Under the pieces are notes generated by a model. The model was not told where the DNA came from and did not search any database. It worked only from the letters and a program-made list of their open reading frames with translations. The position numbers and the translations under genes are program-made. Below, one piece after another: positions 24,861 through 35,660 of a stretch of DNA of 64,000 nucleotides. Origin of the DNA: Caenorhabditis elegans (lineage: Eukaryota > Nematoda > Chromadorea > Rhabditida > Rhabditidae); assembly GCF_000002985.6 (NCBI RefSeq), contig NC_003282.8:8866001-8930000 (forward strand), in the 5' to 3' direction. Each line of letters opens with the position of its first letter. Position 1 is the first letter of the stretch.

Positions 24861-25474
24861 TTTTTCTATCTTTCTTTCTTCTCAATGGCTCCGATACTGC
24901 CCGTACGTATTTTTCTTTCGTTTCTTTGTTCATTTAAAATTTTTATCCGAAATTTCCTTCTTGATCCTCATTGCAGGATGTAGTAAATTTTTTTGATCGA
25001 TTCAATTTTCAAATTTATTGAAAATCAGGTTATATGTTCCAACACGAAAACTATCTAAGTACGTACCATGAAAAAGCAAAATAATATTGCAATTCAAGTT
25101 AGCTTTGTTCTCAATATGAGAACATTACGGTTTTAAAGACTTTATATGCATGCATGTTAATTAGTTTTTTCCCAACCGTTTAACCGATAATAATACATTT
25201 ATTTTTTTAAATTTTAAGCTTCGCGTTCTTGACTAGGTCATAAATTGTCGATATTTATAAAACTGTTAATTGTGGGTAAGCTTGATCAATCACTTGATTA
25301 AATCAAAAGTGTCTAGGCTCTATTCAAAATATGCGCCAGTCAACACTATTTGCGCATTTTCAGTGCGTTTGCGCTTATTCTGTTGAACACTTGCTTTACA
25401 AACTCGCCCTGCCTTTTGTTGTTCTACTAAACAAGCTCTCTTTGCCGTTAATCTTCAATTTTTTCAGTTAAAAT
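24861..25474. other. Intergenic region oma-1 to spr-2
   Basis: This holds the spr-2 promoter and leader, with a TTTTTTCAG acceptor at about 25460-25467, eight bases before the ATG. CGCATTTTCAGTGCG-like sequence near 25352-25372 forms an imperfect palindrome. No ORF of note. Confidence 0.45.
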
Positions 25475-26538
25475 ATGAGCGAAGAGCCGGCTGCAAAGCG
25501 AATGAAAAATGCCGATGAGTTCCCAAATCTCCGATCCGAAGTAGCTGGTCCCGTGAAGGAAAAGCTAATCGAACTAGACGCCATTCAGCACCAACTAGAT
25601 GTGATGAGTGAAAACGCTGCCGAAGAAGTTTTGAAAGTCGAGCAGATTTTCAATCAGAAACGTCTTCCGATTTATGAAAAAAGAAAGAAGCTGACAACAA
25701 AAATCGACAATTTCTGGCAGACTGCTTTTCTCAATCATCATCTTCTTTCAACTGCTATTCCGGAAGAACAAGAGGACTTGTTAGCCGCTCTGCGAGATCT
25801 TGAAGTGCAAGAATTTGAAGATCTTCGCAGTGGATTCAAAATAATTATGACATTTGACCCGAATGAGTACTTCACAAACGAAGTAATTACAAAGTCGTAT
25901 CATCTGCAATCTGAGTCACCGAGCACCGAAATTACCGAAATCGAGTGGAAGGAGAACAAGAAACCGCCATTCGTGAGTTTATCTTTATAATCCCTATTGT
26001 TTTAATCGAATTTTTTCTAAAACTTTCGCAATGTAACTCTTCCAGAAGCCGGAAGACGGAGATTCAGCTCACACGTTTCTTGAATGGCTCACGTACGCAG
26101 CACTACCAGACAGTGATGAGATTGCTGAAGTGATCAAAGACGATCTGTACGTCAATCCTTTGCAGTACTACGTGATGCCCGACATGCAGGAAGTTGAAGA
26201 AGACGATATCGAAGACTTTCTGAATGAGGAGCGCGGTGTAGATGAGGTATTAGAAACACCATTATGAGGCTACTGGATTTTTGAACAATTTTCAGAATGG
26301 ACAAAGGATTCCTCGTCGGAACATAAGTGATTCACTGAAGGTTGATCAAGATGAAAGTGCGGATGGGCAAGAAGGAGAGGATGAAGAAGAGGAAGATATG
26401 GGAGAAGAAGAAGAAGATGGTGTTGAAGAAGAAGCGGAGGGTGAAGAAGAAGAAGAGGATGGAGCAATTGAAGAAGAAGGTGGTGATGAGAATGTTGAAG
26501 CACACGTTGCAGTCAACCCCGAGAACACTGCAGAGTAG
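25475..26538 (+). CDS. spr-2: SPR-2, SET/NAP-family histone chaperone
   Basis: Exons 25475-25972, 26046-26246 and 26296-26538 encode 313 residues. The layout is that of SET/TAF-I: an N-terminal helix ([20 protein letters not shown]) for dimerisation, an earmuff-type core containing [10 protein letters not shown] and [14 protein letters not shown], and a long acidic tail ([14 protein letters not shown] and similar) from about residue 240. NAP-family proteins bind core histones in the nucleus and assist chromatin assembly. C. elegans SPR-2 is a known suppressor of presenilin (sel-12) loss that acts by derepressing hop-1. The first gene of a co-directional series of four, it is followed after 319 bases by the next start. 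Confidence 0.93.
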
Positions 26539-26857
26539 CTTGTGAAGCTGAAATTTGTTGCATACTAATTTATTATTCCCACCGTGTGTTATAATTGTCA
26601 TTTTTATCATTTATCAATCGATCCCGTTTTTGTAAGTATTTATTCACTGCCGAGTATTTTTGCGGCTCTATCTTCAGCTTGATTGTATTCCTATATGTTT
26701 TTGACATGATTCCAAGTATATTCGAATCAAATGAAAGATCTGCATTGAATACCGTCTAAGAGTCCTACAAAACAAATGGTAATTGGCCGCGAAGTTTCCT
26801 TTTCACGTAGTTCTTGAACAGTTCAATCTACTAACTTGCTCATTCGCCTCTTTTCAG
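26539..26857. other. Intercistronic gap after spr-2
   Basis: This 319-base gap holds the spr-2 3'UTR and ends in TTTTCAG directly abutting the next ATG. I see no canonical AATAAA. The short spacing and the flush acceptor would fit trans-splicing of a downstream operon gene. Confidence 0.4.
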
Positions 26858-27618
26858 ATGTTGCTCACATGTCGTTTCACAGCAGCAACTTCTAGATTAT
26901 CGGCGTGTACTCGGTCCTTTAGCATTGATTTTTCTCATGAAAAACCAGCACCTCACCAATTGGAGCATGTGACGACCCGTCTCACTGAAACTGTAAATTA
27001 AAAGTTTTTTGTGGGTTAACTGAAACAACTTGAAGGTTCCGCTCATGTTCCGCCGACGAATGGATTATACTTTTTATCGAAAAGACGTTGTTTGTGATGA
27101 TCAAATTTTCTCAGTTGAAAAGCGAGGAATTGAACAGCTGATGAGCCATTTTGGAATGATTGGAACATTGGGACAGGTTTATCCAACCTTTTTTTTAGAA
27201 CAATGTTTTTGAAAAGAAAATTGGCCAAGTCTTCGTTATCCAAGATTCAAAATCTTTTAGGTCTTCTTGCCACACGTGGAAATGGAAATGTTATCAGTAG
27301 CTCCAGTCATTGACGAAGGAACGGTTCGTTGTAGATGGAGAGTCAAATATGTGTCATTTACTCGAATTATTATGAATCCACGCCTTCTTCGATTTGATTA
27401 TCGAATGCAAAATTTGAGTTGGTTTGATGGATACTCCGTTTTAACGGTCGATGGAAACGGAGAAGTTTATAAAGTGACATTGCAAAAAGTATTTGTTTCG
27501 AGATGTTCTTTAAAAATACATGTTATTTCAGATGCAACAAGACGAACAGAAAAGTCTGCTAACTTCGACTACCGAGAAGCTCAAAGAAAAATTGGCTCCT
27601 TCTGCTGCCAACAATTGA
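26858..27618 (+). CDS. DUF2358 / C6orf136-like mitochondrial protein
   Basis: Exons 26858-26992, 27036-27176, 27261-27488 and 27532-27618 give 196 residues. The N-terminus (MLLTCRFTAATSRL, then RSFS) is Arg/Ser/Thr-rich without acids and looks like a mitochondrial presequence. The body contains MDYTFYRKDVVCDDQIFSVE and RWRVKYVSFTRIIMNPRLLRFDYR, the pattern of the DUF2358 SnoaL-like fold shared with human C6orf136. Function is unknown. The start is fixed by the TTTTCAG acceptor that touches the ATG. AATAAA is present near 27780. Confidence 0.75.
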
Positions 27619-28105
27619 TCTTTTGTGTCGGCATTAATTTTAGATTTTTACTCTATAAGACTAACATATAGATCTCGGTTTCAGTTACGATTGTAATCCT
27701 GTATCAGCTGCCACTATTTGTTTTTATTGTTTTTTTTTTACTTTTCAACAGTTTTTTCTTCCTTTTCGCCGAATGTTATGAATAAACATTGTCATGGGTT
27801 TATAATAATAATTTATAAACTTCGATGTTCCGTTTCGAGATAAATTTATTTCGCAACATGTGTTAAAATCAATTACATCGTAGAAGTTTCCAGCAAAATT
27901 CTTTAATTCTGATCAGGTGCAAAAAAGCAAACGCGCTCCAATCGAAAAACGTTTTTCTCTGTTCTCTCTATGTATTGTAAACACTCTCGCCGTTCTTGCA
28001 TACTTGAATCAGTTTGGAGCATTCCATTTTTGTCATGAGCAAAATTTTTGCCCGTTATTCTATTAAATTGCGTTTATTTCAGATAATTCCTAATCAAACT
28101 GAGGT
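27619..28105. other. Gap before rad-26
   Basis: 3'UTR with AATAAA at about 27780, then spacer containing a TTTTATTTCAG acceptor near 28081 about 24 bases before the rad-26 ATG. The distance from poly(A) signal to acceptor is about 300 bases. That is long for a classical operon (about 100) but not excluded. Confidence 0.4.
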
Positions 28106-31100
28106 ATGAGTGAAGAAATAGACGAAAATACGATGAAAGAAGAGCAAGAAGAAGAAGAAAGAGATGAAATCGAAGAAAAAGAAGAGAAACCAGGTAAAAT
28201 TAGAAATTTCCCAGTGTTTTATCATGAAAAGTATATATTTTCAGATGCACAACAACAAGAGCTCCTTAATATTCGAATTCCAACGCAAACCAAAAAATCG
28301 CTTAAGCGCAAGCACATCAAGTAAGTTGTATTTTAAACAATTATTTTTTAGATATCTAGTATAGAAACAAAATAATATTGGAGAGTGAGTAAGAAATAGT
28401 GATATATATGCAGGATTACTATCTTTCAACATAATTCGTCATAACTAATACGTTTCCAAACGTTTCCATAGAAACACGCCGAATAGTAATTAAATTTTCT
28501 TCGACTAGCGGGCCCCATGGGGCCCGCTAGTAGAGGTGGGGTTGGGGCGGGTCCGCTAGCTGGCGCGGGTTCTCGGCTTCGCCTCGAACGTGCGATTGGC
28601 AATGTTTTGGGTCTCGCACCGCAGGCCTATGGCCTGCGTTGCTTCCTCTACCAGATTAGGTAGCTGGCGCAGGTTCTCGGCTTCGCCTCGTGTGTTTGTT
28701 TTTACTGTTTTAAAAATATTTATTGTCTCCCTGAAGTACACAATTTTGCCTACGGCCTGCTCTGCCTGTAATTTAGATTCAGAGCGCCTGCGGCGCTCTG
28801 ACCCGGCAGTAAAAGCAGGCTGGCATAGCAGGCCTACGGCCTGCTCTGCCTGTAATTTAGATTCAGAGCGCCTGCGGCGCTCTGACCCGGCAGTGAAAGC
28901 CTACTGGCATAGCAGGCCTTCGGCCTGTTCTGCCTATAATTTAGATTAAGAGCGCCTACGGCGCTCTGTCCCCGCGAAGAAAGCAGACCTCAAAATTAAA
29001 AAATGTTTTATTTTAAAATTAAAAAGGATTTTTTATTTTAAAATTAAAAAAAATTTTTAATGTATTTTTATTTCAAAATTAAAATAATAATTTTCAACCC
29101 CTCAATTACAATAAATGAACAGTCTCAAATACATTACCTCCTTTCTTGCAGGAAGAAAGGTGGATAGACTGTTTTACAGCCCATTGGGGACCTCTTACAA
29201 AAACAAATGTGGCGATGTCTATTGTTCTTCTATTAAGAGATATGTCGTAAAATATACATATCTGATCCTGTAACAGTAATTAGAGACCATATTACAGCCA
29301 CCCTATGCATGAGAGGGAGGAGGCAAGAGAAAGGGGAGGAAAGAGGGGGGCGGGCGGGCATTGCTGAAACTTGAAAGCGCCGCAACTCAGCTCATAATAG
29401 GAATTGGAAAAAGAAAAGTATATATTTGGAATCAGCGTTTAAAGTAAAATATTATAGCATTTGAATATTTAAAAATTGGTAAAGAATGAACTTTTGAGCT
29501 TCCTGAGCAAGGCTTGAAGCTCACAACTTCAGGAACGGGGCTCGAGGAACTCAAGACTAAAATTTTTTGGTTTGTCTCGCTTCTCATAGCAAAAATAATA
29601 AGATTTAGGACATAACATTCACATTTCAGTGAAAAACTGGTCCAGGAAAAGAGGGAAATTGAAATTTCGAGGTCAAAAATTAAATAAACTAAAATCGTTG
29701 AAAATGATCGTAGAGAGCTGTGCTTTCAGCTTGCATTCGGTATTTATGTACTTATTACGAATTTAACATAAAATCCCATTTGGTAGTGGAAAATTTTTTA
29801 TTTTTCCAGCAAAAACGTCATTATTTTGAGAAAATCATGAAATTTGCGATTTCTGAAGTTATTTTTGACTTTTTTGTAAAAAAAATTATATTTTTGAAGA
29901 GTAAATTTCCTGAAAAATACGTTTTTCGAAAAATTTACCCCAAAAAGTGCCGAACTGACCGACTTACAGCCGAAAGAATCTCAAAAATCACTAATTTGCA
30001 CACCAAAAACACGAGGGGAAATGCGCACAATTTCATTGAAAAATCGTCAATTTATGCTTTTTTCGTAACTTTCCGGTTGGATAATGAGAAAACTATTTAG
30101 AAAAACGGAATCTACGTTAAAATGTACATTTGATAGTGTAAAATAAAACAAAAATACGAACGTTAAACATGTTTTCAACGCAATTTTCGAAATTCCGGGA
30201 TTTTTCGAGTCCGATTTTCAAATCATCATAACTCAGTTCGAAATTGATGAAATTGCAAAAACTAAAAAATTTTAACAATCCCAGATATACAGTTACCTTC
30301 TGAAAAACATTTTATACTATGACCTCTAAACGTGTGCAAAAAAAGCGACACTACTCGCGAAAAAAGTGATTTTTTCGTGTTTCATCGCGAATTTCTCTTG
30401 AAAGATAGAATCAAATCAAATAACCATTTAGATGGGAAGATAGAAAAAACGATTCTCTATTCCCTACAAAAAAGAAAATTAAAAAATGTGCAGGTACAGC
30501 AAAGTTAGACACGAAAGTGTGCGCCCAACTTTTTTAATTTTTTGTTACACTTTGTGCGCAAAAAGTGACGACCCTTGCACTTTCCGGATTTAATATAGGA
30601 AGAAGGCAGAATTACCTGAAACTAGTTACAAGTCTCAAACAAATGTGAATCTAAACATTCTTTGATTTTCAGAACAGACTTCGGCGCAGAAGATCTCGAT
30701 GAAAATGTGTTGGAAGCCCAGCGACTCGAGAAGCAACGTCTAGAACGTTTGGAGAAAATCAAGCCTGAAAATGATCATATTCAACAAATGGAATCATTGT
30801 TTCTTGCTGGAGCCAGTGAAGGGCAACTTCCACAACTTGATCTCCAAGACGATGATTTTGAAGAGATGTTTGGATTTAGTGTGGAAAATGATAATAAAAA
30901 ATATCGTTATGGAGATGAAGAGAAGCCTGAGCCAATGTTTCATCTACAGGAACCTTCTACATCGCGTGGTCATGTTGATGTTGTGGATTTGACGTTGGAT
31001 GATTCAGATGATGACTGCTTGATAACTGATGTTAAGTCGGTTATGCCTCAAGTCGTACCTGGTTCGTAGACTTTTTTATTGTTGTAATCATCTTTTGTTT

Positions 31101-34100
31101 TTAATTGTAGGTCGAAGAATGAGGTGGGCACAAGCTGAGAAAGACAGGATAGACGCCGATCAAATGGACATTCAACATAATATTGAAGCACGACGGTTGA
31201 AGAAAATGAGAAGTGCAAAGGATTTGGAGAGTACTGAAAAGAAAGAAGGTCGATTACTTGTTAATGCAGGTTAATAAAATTGATGTAAATTTTTATTTTG
31301 CTAATCATTCTATTCCAGGACATCCTGAAGAAGATCCGGACATATTTGTGATATCTCATCTGACACATGTGTTACAGCCACATCAACTTGGAGGAATCCG
31401 TTTTATGTATGATAACACAATTGAATCTCTCGGAGAATACAAAAAATCTGATGGTTTCGGATGTATACTTGCGCATTCTATGGGTCTCGGAAAAACCATT
31501 CAAGTCATCACATTTTCGGAAATATTTTTGAGAGCAACAAAAGCGAAAAAAGTGCTCGTTATTGTTCCCATAAACACTATTCAAAACTGGTATTCGGAAT
31601 ACGATAAGTGGATTCCAAAATTCTCGGATACCGGTGACCGTATTCGAAGTTTCGAAGTATTCTTGCTGGGTGATGGTGTCAAGACATTTGATCAACGGGT
31701 TAATTTGATTGGTTTGTTTATTTCTGAAACTTTATTTTTAAAATTATTGTTTCAGAACAATGGGATCAAACGGGCGGTGTGATGCTTGTTGGCTACGATA
31801 TGTTCCGTCTTCTTATCAAAATGACGCTTCCAAAAAAACAGAAAAAAGGAAGGCCAAAGCTGAATTTATCTGGAATTTCTTCAGGTTTTTCAAAAGATTC
31901 TTCTGAAGATCAGAAGCTGAGAGATGAAGAATTAGAGTTTGAAACTGGATTTACAAGTGGCGGAAGAGTTAGACAAGAGGCCTACAGTTGTGAGTTTTAT
32001 TGACTAATTTCTTTATAGTAATTTTACAATATTCCGGTTGAAAACTGTTTTAAATCAGTTTTCAAAGTACAAACTAACACTGTTCATTAAAAAATGTGTG
32101 TTTTATTATGTTTTTGCCAGTCTGTAAAATAATAGAAATCCGATTTAAAACTGAAAGTTGAAAAAAGTGAGGTAATTATATCGTAAAATGCAAGATGAAA
32201 AATAGACGACGCAGACACACTTTTTGCGCGCCGAGACCAATCTCAATAAATCCGTGCACCTTTACAAAAAAATTAAAATTCCTGTGAACTTGAGGTATAA
32301 CAAACGGTTTTTTAGTGATCCGAAGTGCACTTCTTGAACCAGGACCAGATCTTGTTGTATGTGATGAAGGTCATAAAATCAAGAACATCACTGCTGAAAT
32401 CTCAATGACACTTGGAGCAATTAATACAAAACGGCGCATTGTGTTGACTGGATATCCTCTTCAAAACAATTTGCTCGAATATTTCTGCATGATTGATTTT
32501 GTTCGGCCGAAATATCTTGGAACGCGGAAATCATTCATTGATCGATTCGAGAAACCTATCAAAAACGGACAATGTGTTGATTCTTCGCCGGATGATGTGA
32601 AAATAGCACTACAACGAACTCACGTGCTTGTGGAATTAGTGAAGGGATTTGTTCAACGAAGAACACATCATTTACTGAAAAAGATTCTACCTGAAAGCAA
32701 AGAATATGTGTTATTGCTCAGGAAAAGTCAAATTCAACGCCAACTTTATCGAAACTTTGTATTATGGGCGAAAAATGAAATAGCTGCAAATAATGATGCA
32801 GTGTTCAACCCGCTAATGGCATTCTCCGCATGCTCAAAAATTTGGAATCATCCAGACATTCTGTACAGGCTTGTAGAACAGAAAAAGAGAGCTGAAGAGG
32901 ATAAAAAGAGAGTGGAGCAAATGAAATTTGCACAACTTCAGCAGCAACAACAACAGCAACAACAACAGCTTCAGGGAATGATGATGATGGGAAATAACGG
33001 TATGATGCCGGGATTTGGAGCACAATTTCATCCACAACAAAATGGAATGATGATGCAGAATGTAGGTTAAGAGAAAATATTGAAAACTTTTGATTTGAAA
33101 GGGAACAATTCCTGAATTATTATATTTACACTTATTTCAGGGTTCATGGCATCCGAATAACTACCAAATGCCATCTCCATTCAATTCAATCCCCTCGAAT
33201 CCTTCAACACCGACTTCATCTTCCACTTCTAAATCTGCCAAGAAAACCAAAAAACCAAGAGGATCGAAAAAAGCACCGAAAAGTGATGAAGAGGACGAGG
33301 AAGTTGAAAAGGAATCTAGAATGAAATATGACTGGACATTTGAACTTTTCGAAAAATATCAGGAAGGAGTTCTAGAGAACGGATATAAGATCGTCATTTC
33401 GCTTGAAATTCTGGATGAATCCACTCAAATTGGAGAAAAAATTCTGATTTTCAGCCAGAACTTGACTGCTTTAGATATGCTAGAGGAGATACTCAAAAAA
33501 CGACAAATCCGTGGAAAAGATGGTCCTGGTCAACGATGGGAGAAGAATAGAAATTATTTACGATTGGATGGAACGACTAGTGGTGCTGATCGAGAAAAGC
33601 TTATCAATCGCTTTAACTCAGAACCAGGGCTTTCGTTGTTTTTGATTTCCACTAGAGCTGGATCGTTGGGTATTAATTTGGTAAGATTTTAAACAATGTT
33701 GTAGGTATAAATAATAAATCTATTATTGAAATTCTAAAATAAAAATAAAAATTTCCAGGTTTCAGCCAACAGATGCATTATCATTGACGCTTGTTGGAAT
33801 CCTTGTCACGATGCTCAAGCTGTATGTCGTGTCTATCGATATGGTCAACAGAAGAAAACATTTGTTTATCGTCTTATTATGGATAACTCAATGGAGCGAT
33901 CGATTTTCAATCGACAAATTTCAAAACATGGACTACAACAAAGAGTAGTTGACGATGCACAAGTTGATGCAAATATTTCGCAAAAAGAATTGGAGACTCT
34001 TCTAATGTATGATGAGGCACAAGATGTTAATCATGACAAATGGAATACAGATGATTGGGATTTCGGAGATCCGGTTCTAGACTCAATCACTAAGAGAATG

Positions 34101-35047
34101 AGTCAAATGTTTGCCGGGAAACCGTTCCTTCATGAAACCTTGATAATGGAGTCAGAGCAATCACTCAGCGAGCAGGAAAAACGAGAAGCTCAATTACTTT
34201 TTGATAGAGAACGACGTATGGAGAACTATGATCCATTGAGTGGCCTGAGCAGTTCTAACTTTTATAACAATGCTCCTGGAAGCTCAATGGGAATGATGGG
34301 TCCACCACCAGTTCCGATGTTCAATAATAACATGCAAAATAGTTTCAATAATCATTGGCAACAATCTCCTAATCAGCTTGCACCCAATTTTGGATCTTAT
34401 CCACCACAGCAATTTCCACAACCGATGCCAAACATGTCACAATTTCCACCTCATGGACCATCACCTCAAATTCCATCAATTCGTCCATCACCAATGCCTC
34501 ACACGCTTCGAATGAATGTCAGTCAATTCCATCACCAAGGAGGTGGTCATACGATGACGTCATTCAACAATGGCTATCCGAATAATAACAATGGAGGAGC
34601 TATAGGAAACCCTCAACAAATGCTTCCTCCAAGAGATCCATCAGCTTTTCCGGGAGCTGTTATGAGCAAAATACCATCATTTTCCCCGGCTGGAGCAGTT
34701 CAACAATTGATTACTGATAGACGTGAGTTTGACGTTTAAGTTTTTTTGAAAATTCAAATTTTTAGAACTCGTTTTTCCCATTGTCGGACATAGAGATCAG
34801 CTTCATCAGGTTCAGGCAAATACACCAATACAGTTAGTTGTTCCGAAAAATGGATATTATGTGAAACTACGTGATGGAACAATTCTTGACGCTGTCGGAA
34901 GTGTTTTTGAGAATCGTTAGTTTACTAGAAAAAATTTCGTATAATTTTTTAAAATTTATAGATGCCCGTCAGCTTCGTGATATGTATCTAAGCAAAAATT
35001 TCAACCATGATCCGCAGCAGGTTCAAGAAGTCATCGATCTTGATTAA
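28106..35047 (+). CDS. rad-26: RAD-26, SNF2-family ATPase (ARIP4/RAD54L2 type)
   Basis: Exons 28106-28193, 28245-28320, 30673-31061, 31111-31269, 31319-31711, 31756-31986, 32316-33061, 33141-33680, 33759-34722, 34766-34915 and 34962-35047 encode 1273 residues. It is a nuclear DNA-dependent ATPase or chromatin remodeller; symbol and orthology to human RAD54L2 are recognised. Helicase motifs: I HSMGLGKTIQ (about residue 290), II VCDEGHKIKN (about 462, DEGH), III LTGYPLQNN (the usual LTGTPLQN with Thr to Tyr), V STRAGSLGINLV and VI DAQAVCRVYRYGQ. A Q-rich run (about 654-666), then Met/Gly/Pro and Ser/Lys-rich sequence, inserts between the two RecA lobes. The C-terminal third is Pro/Asn/Gln/Met-rich, ending in a conserved-looking VFPIVGHRDQLHQVQ segment. 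Intron 2 (2352 nt) holds a GC-rich hairpin array. Confidence 0.88.
28505..28530. repeat. 26-bp perfect palindrome in rad-26 intron 2
   Basis: The half-site CTAGCGGGCCCCA is followed without spacer by its exact reverse complement. It contains GGGCCC, CCATGG and two flanking CTAG tetranucleotides. It opens a GC-rich block (28500-28980) in otherwise AT-rich intronic DNA. Confidence 0.9.
28748..28978 (+). repeat. 84-bp tandem repeat with UNCG-loop hairpins
   Basis: Three units start at 28748, 28832 and 28916 (the third partial). Each carries two inverted repeats. One is GCAGGCC-TAC-GGCCTGC (28828-28844), with loop TTC in the third unit. The other is CAGAGCGCC-TGC-GGCGCTCTG (28780-28800 and 28864-28884), with loop TAC at 28948-28968. 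The loops read as C(UACG)G, C(UUCG)G and C(UGCG)G on the plus strand, which is the rad-26 sense strand: the very stable UNCG tetraloop class. The 84-bp period is a multiple of 3, which explains a spurious 119-codon ORF (28590-28949). A related hairpin lies at 28622-28640. Confidence 0.85.
28990..29085. repeat. AT-rich short tandem repeat
   Basis: Repeated TTTTATTTTAAAATTAAAAA-type units abut the GC-rich hairpin array on its downstream side. TTTTAAAA and AAAATTAAAA recur about three times. Probably simple expansion. Confidence 0.65.
29333..29358 (+). other. Candidate G-quadruplex in rad-26 intron 2
   Basis: GGGG (29333-29336), GGGGGG (29345-29350), GGG (29352-29354) and GGG (29356-29358) form four G-tracts with loops of 8, 1 and 1 bases. 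The motif is on the transcribed-sense strand, so it could form in the pre-mRNA. Confidence 0.5.
29400..30660. other. Remainder of rad-26 intron 2
   Basis: AT-rich sequence with a 126-codon plus ORF (29720-30100) that looks like chance: basic, aromatic and low-complexity. CGCGAAAAAAGTGATTTTTTCG (30355-30380) is a short imperfect inverted repeat. I see no transposase remnant. Confidence 0.4.
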
Positions 35048-35660
35048 CAACGTCTTGCATTTTTTTCTTTTGATGTACATTTCGTTTTTTATCATATAAA
35101 ATACAACATCTATCTCAATGCAACATCCAATGAGATCTCTGATAATTCACTATCATTTTACTCAATTATTTTTCCTCTTATAGAGGCTCCTAAATTAATT
35201 TTAGGCAAGTTTCGAATTTCCACATTTCAACTTTGTCCACACTCTTCCCTTTTATCATTAGTATGTCAATTAATTAAATTTTTCTGTTTTTTCCAACACA
35301 GTAATCAGCTCCGCTGTTCGGCAAGCTGCCAATTGTGTTTTATACGCCTTCTCTTTTAATTTAATGAATAAATACGAATAATATTTAAATTATCGGATTC
35401 GCTTGAAAGAGAAATTGGAATAACATTTTTCCGCAGATCCCCGTTTTGTAGTGCCTCTTAATAACGCGTTTTTAAATACTGACTTGGTTACTGTAGGTTT
35501 TGGTCCCGACACGAAATTCTGAACTCGTTCGGCACGTTTCTTCAATTTTCTTCATTTCTCTCACCCATTTCTGATGAATTAATGGTTTTTAGATTAATTT
35601 TTAAATATTCAGCGTTCTGCCAGTTTCTCAAAATAATTTTTTTAGACATTTCGGTCGGAT
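35048..35660. other. Gap rad-26 to CCHC gene
   Basis: rad-26 3'UTR, with an AATAAA in ATGAATAAATACG near 35365, followed by spacer. Bases 35440-35530 contain GTTACTGTAG and GGTCCCGACACGAAATTC, resembling arms of the dispersed inverted-repeat family. A TTTTTTTAG acceptor ends at 35644, 17 bases before the next ATG. Confidence 0.45.

Noticed and set aside
26270-26610. Several long ORFs in other frames opposite and beside the spr-2 tail
   Set aside because: They are shadows of the repetitive GAA/GAT codons of the SPR-2 acidic tail; composition is His/Leu/Ser-only or Lys-only.
28590-28949. 119-codon plus ORF with 28-residue repeats
   Set aside because: The repeat period is 84 bp, so the frame stays open by repetition. 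It lies in an intron with no splice support and is explained by the hairpin array.
28748-28978. CRISPR-like array
   Set aside because: Direct repeats are contiguous 84-bp units without unique spacers, in a nuclear intron of an animal gene, so it is a minisatellite.
29720-30100. 126-codon plus ORF in rad-26 intron 2
   Set aside because: Basic, aromatic, low-complexity translation typical of AT-rich intron; no ATG context, homology or acceptor.
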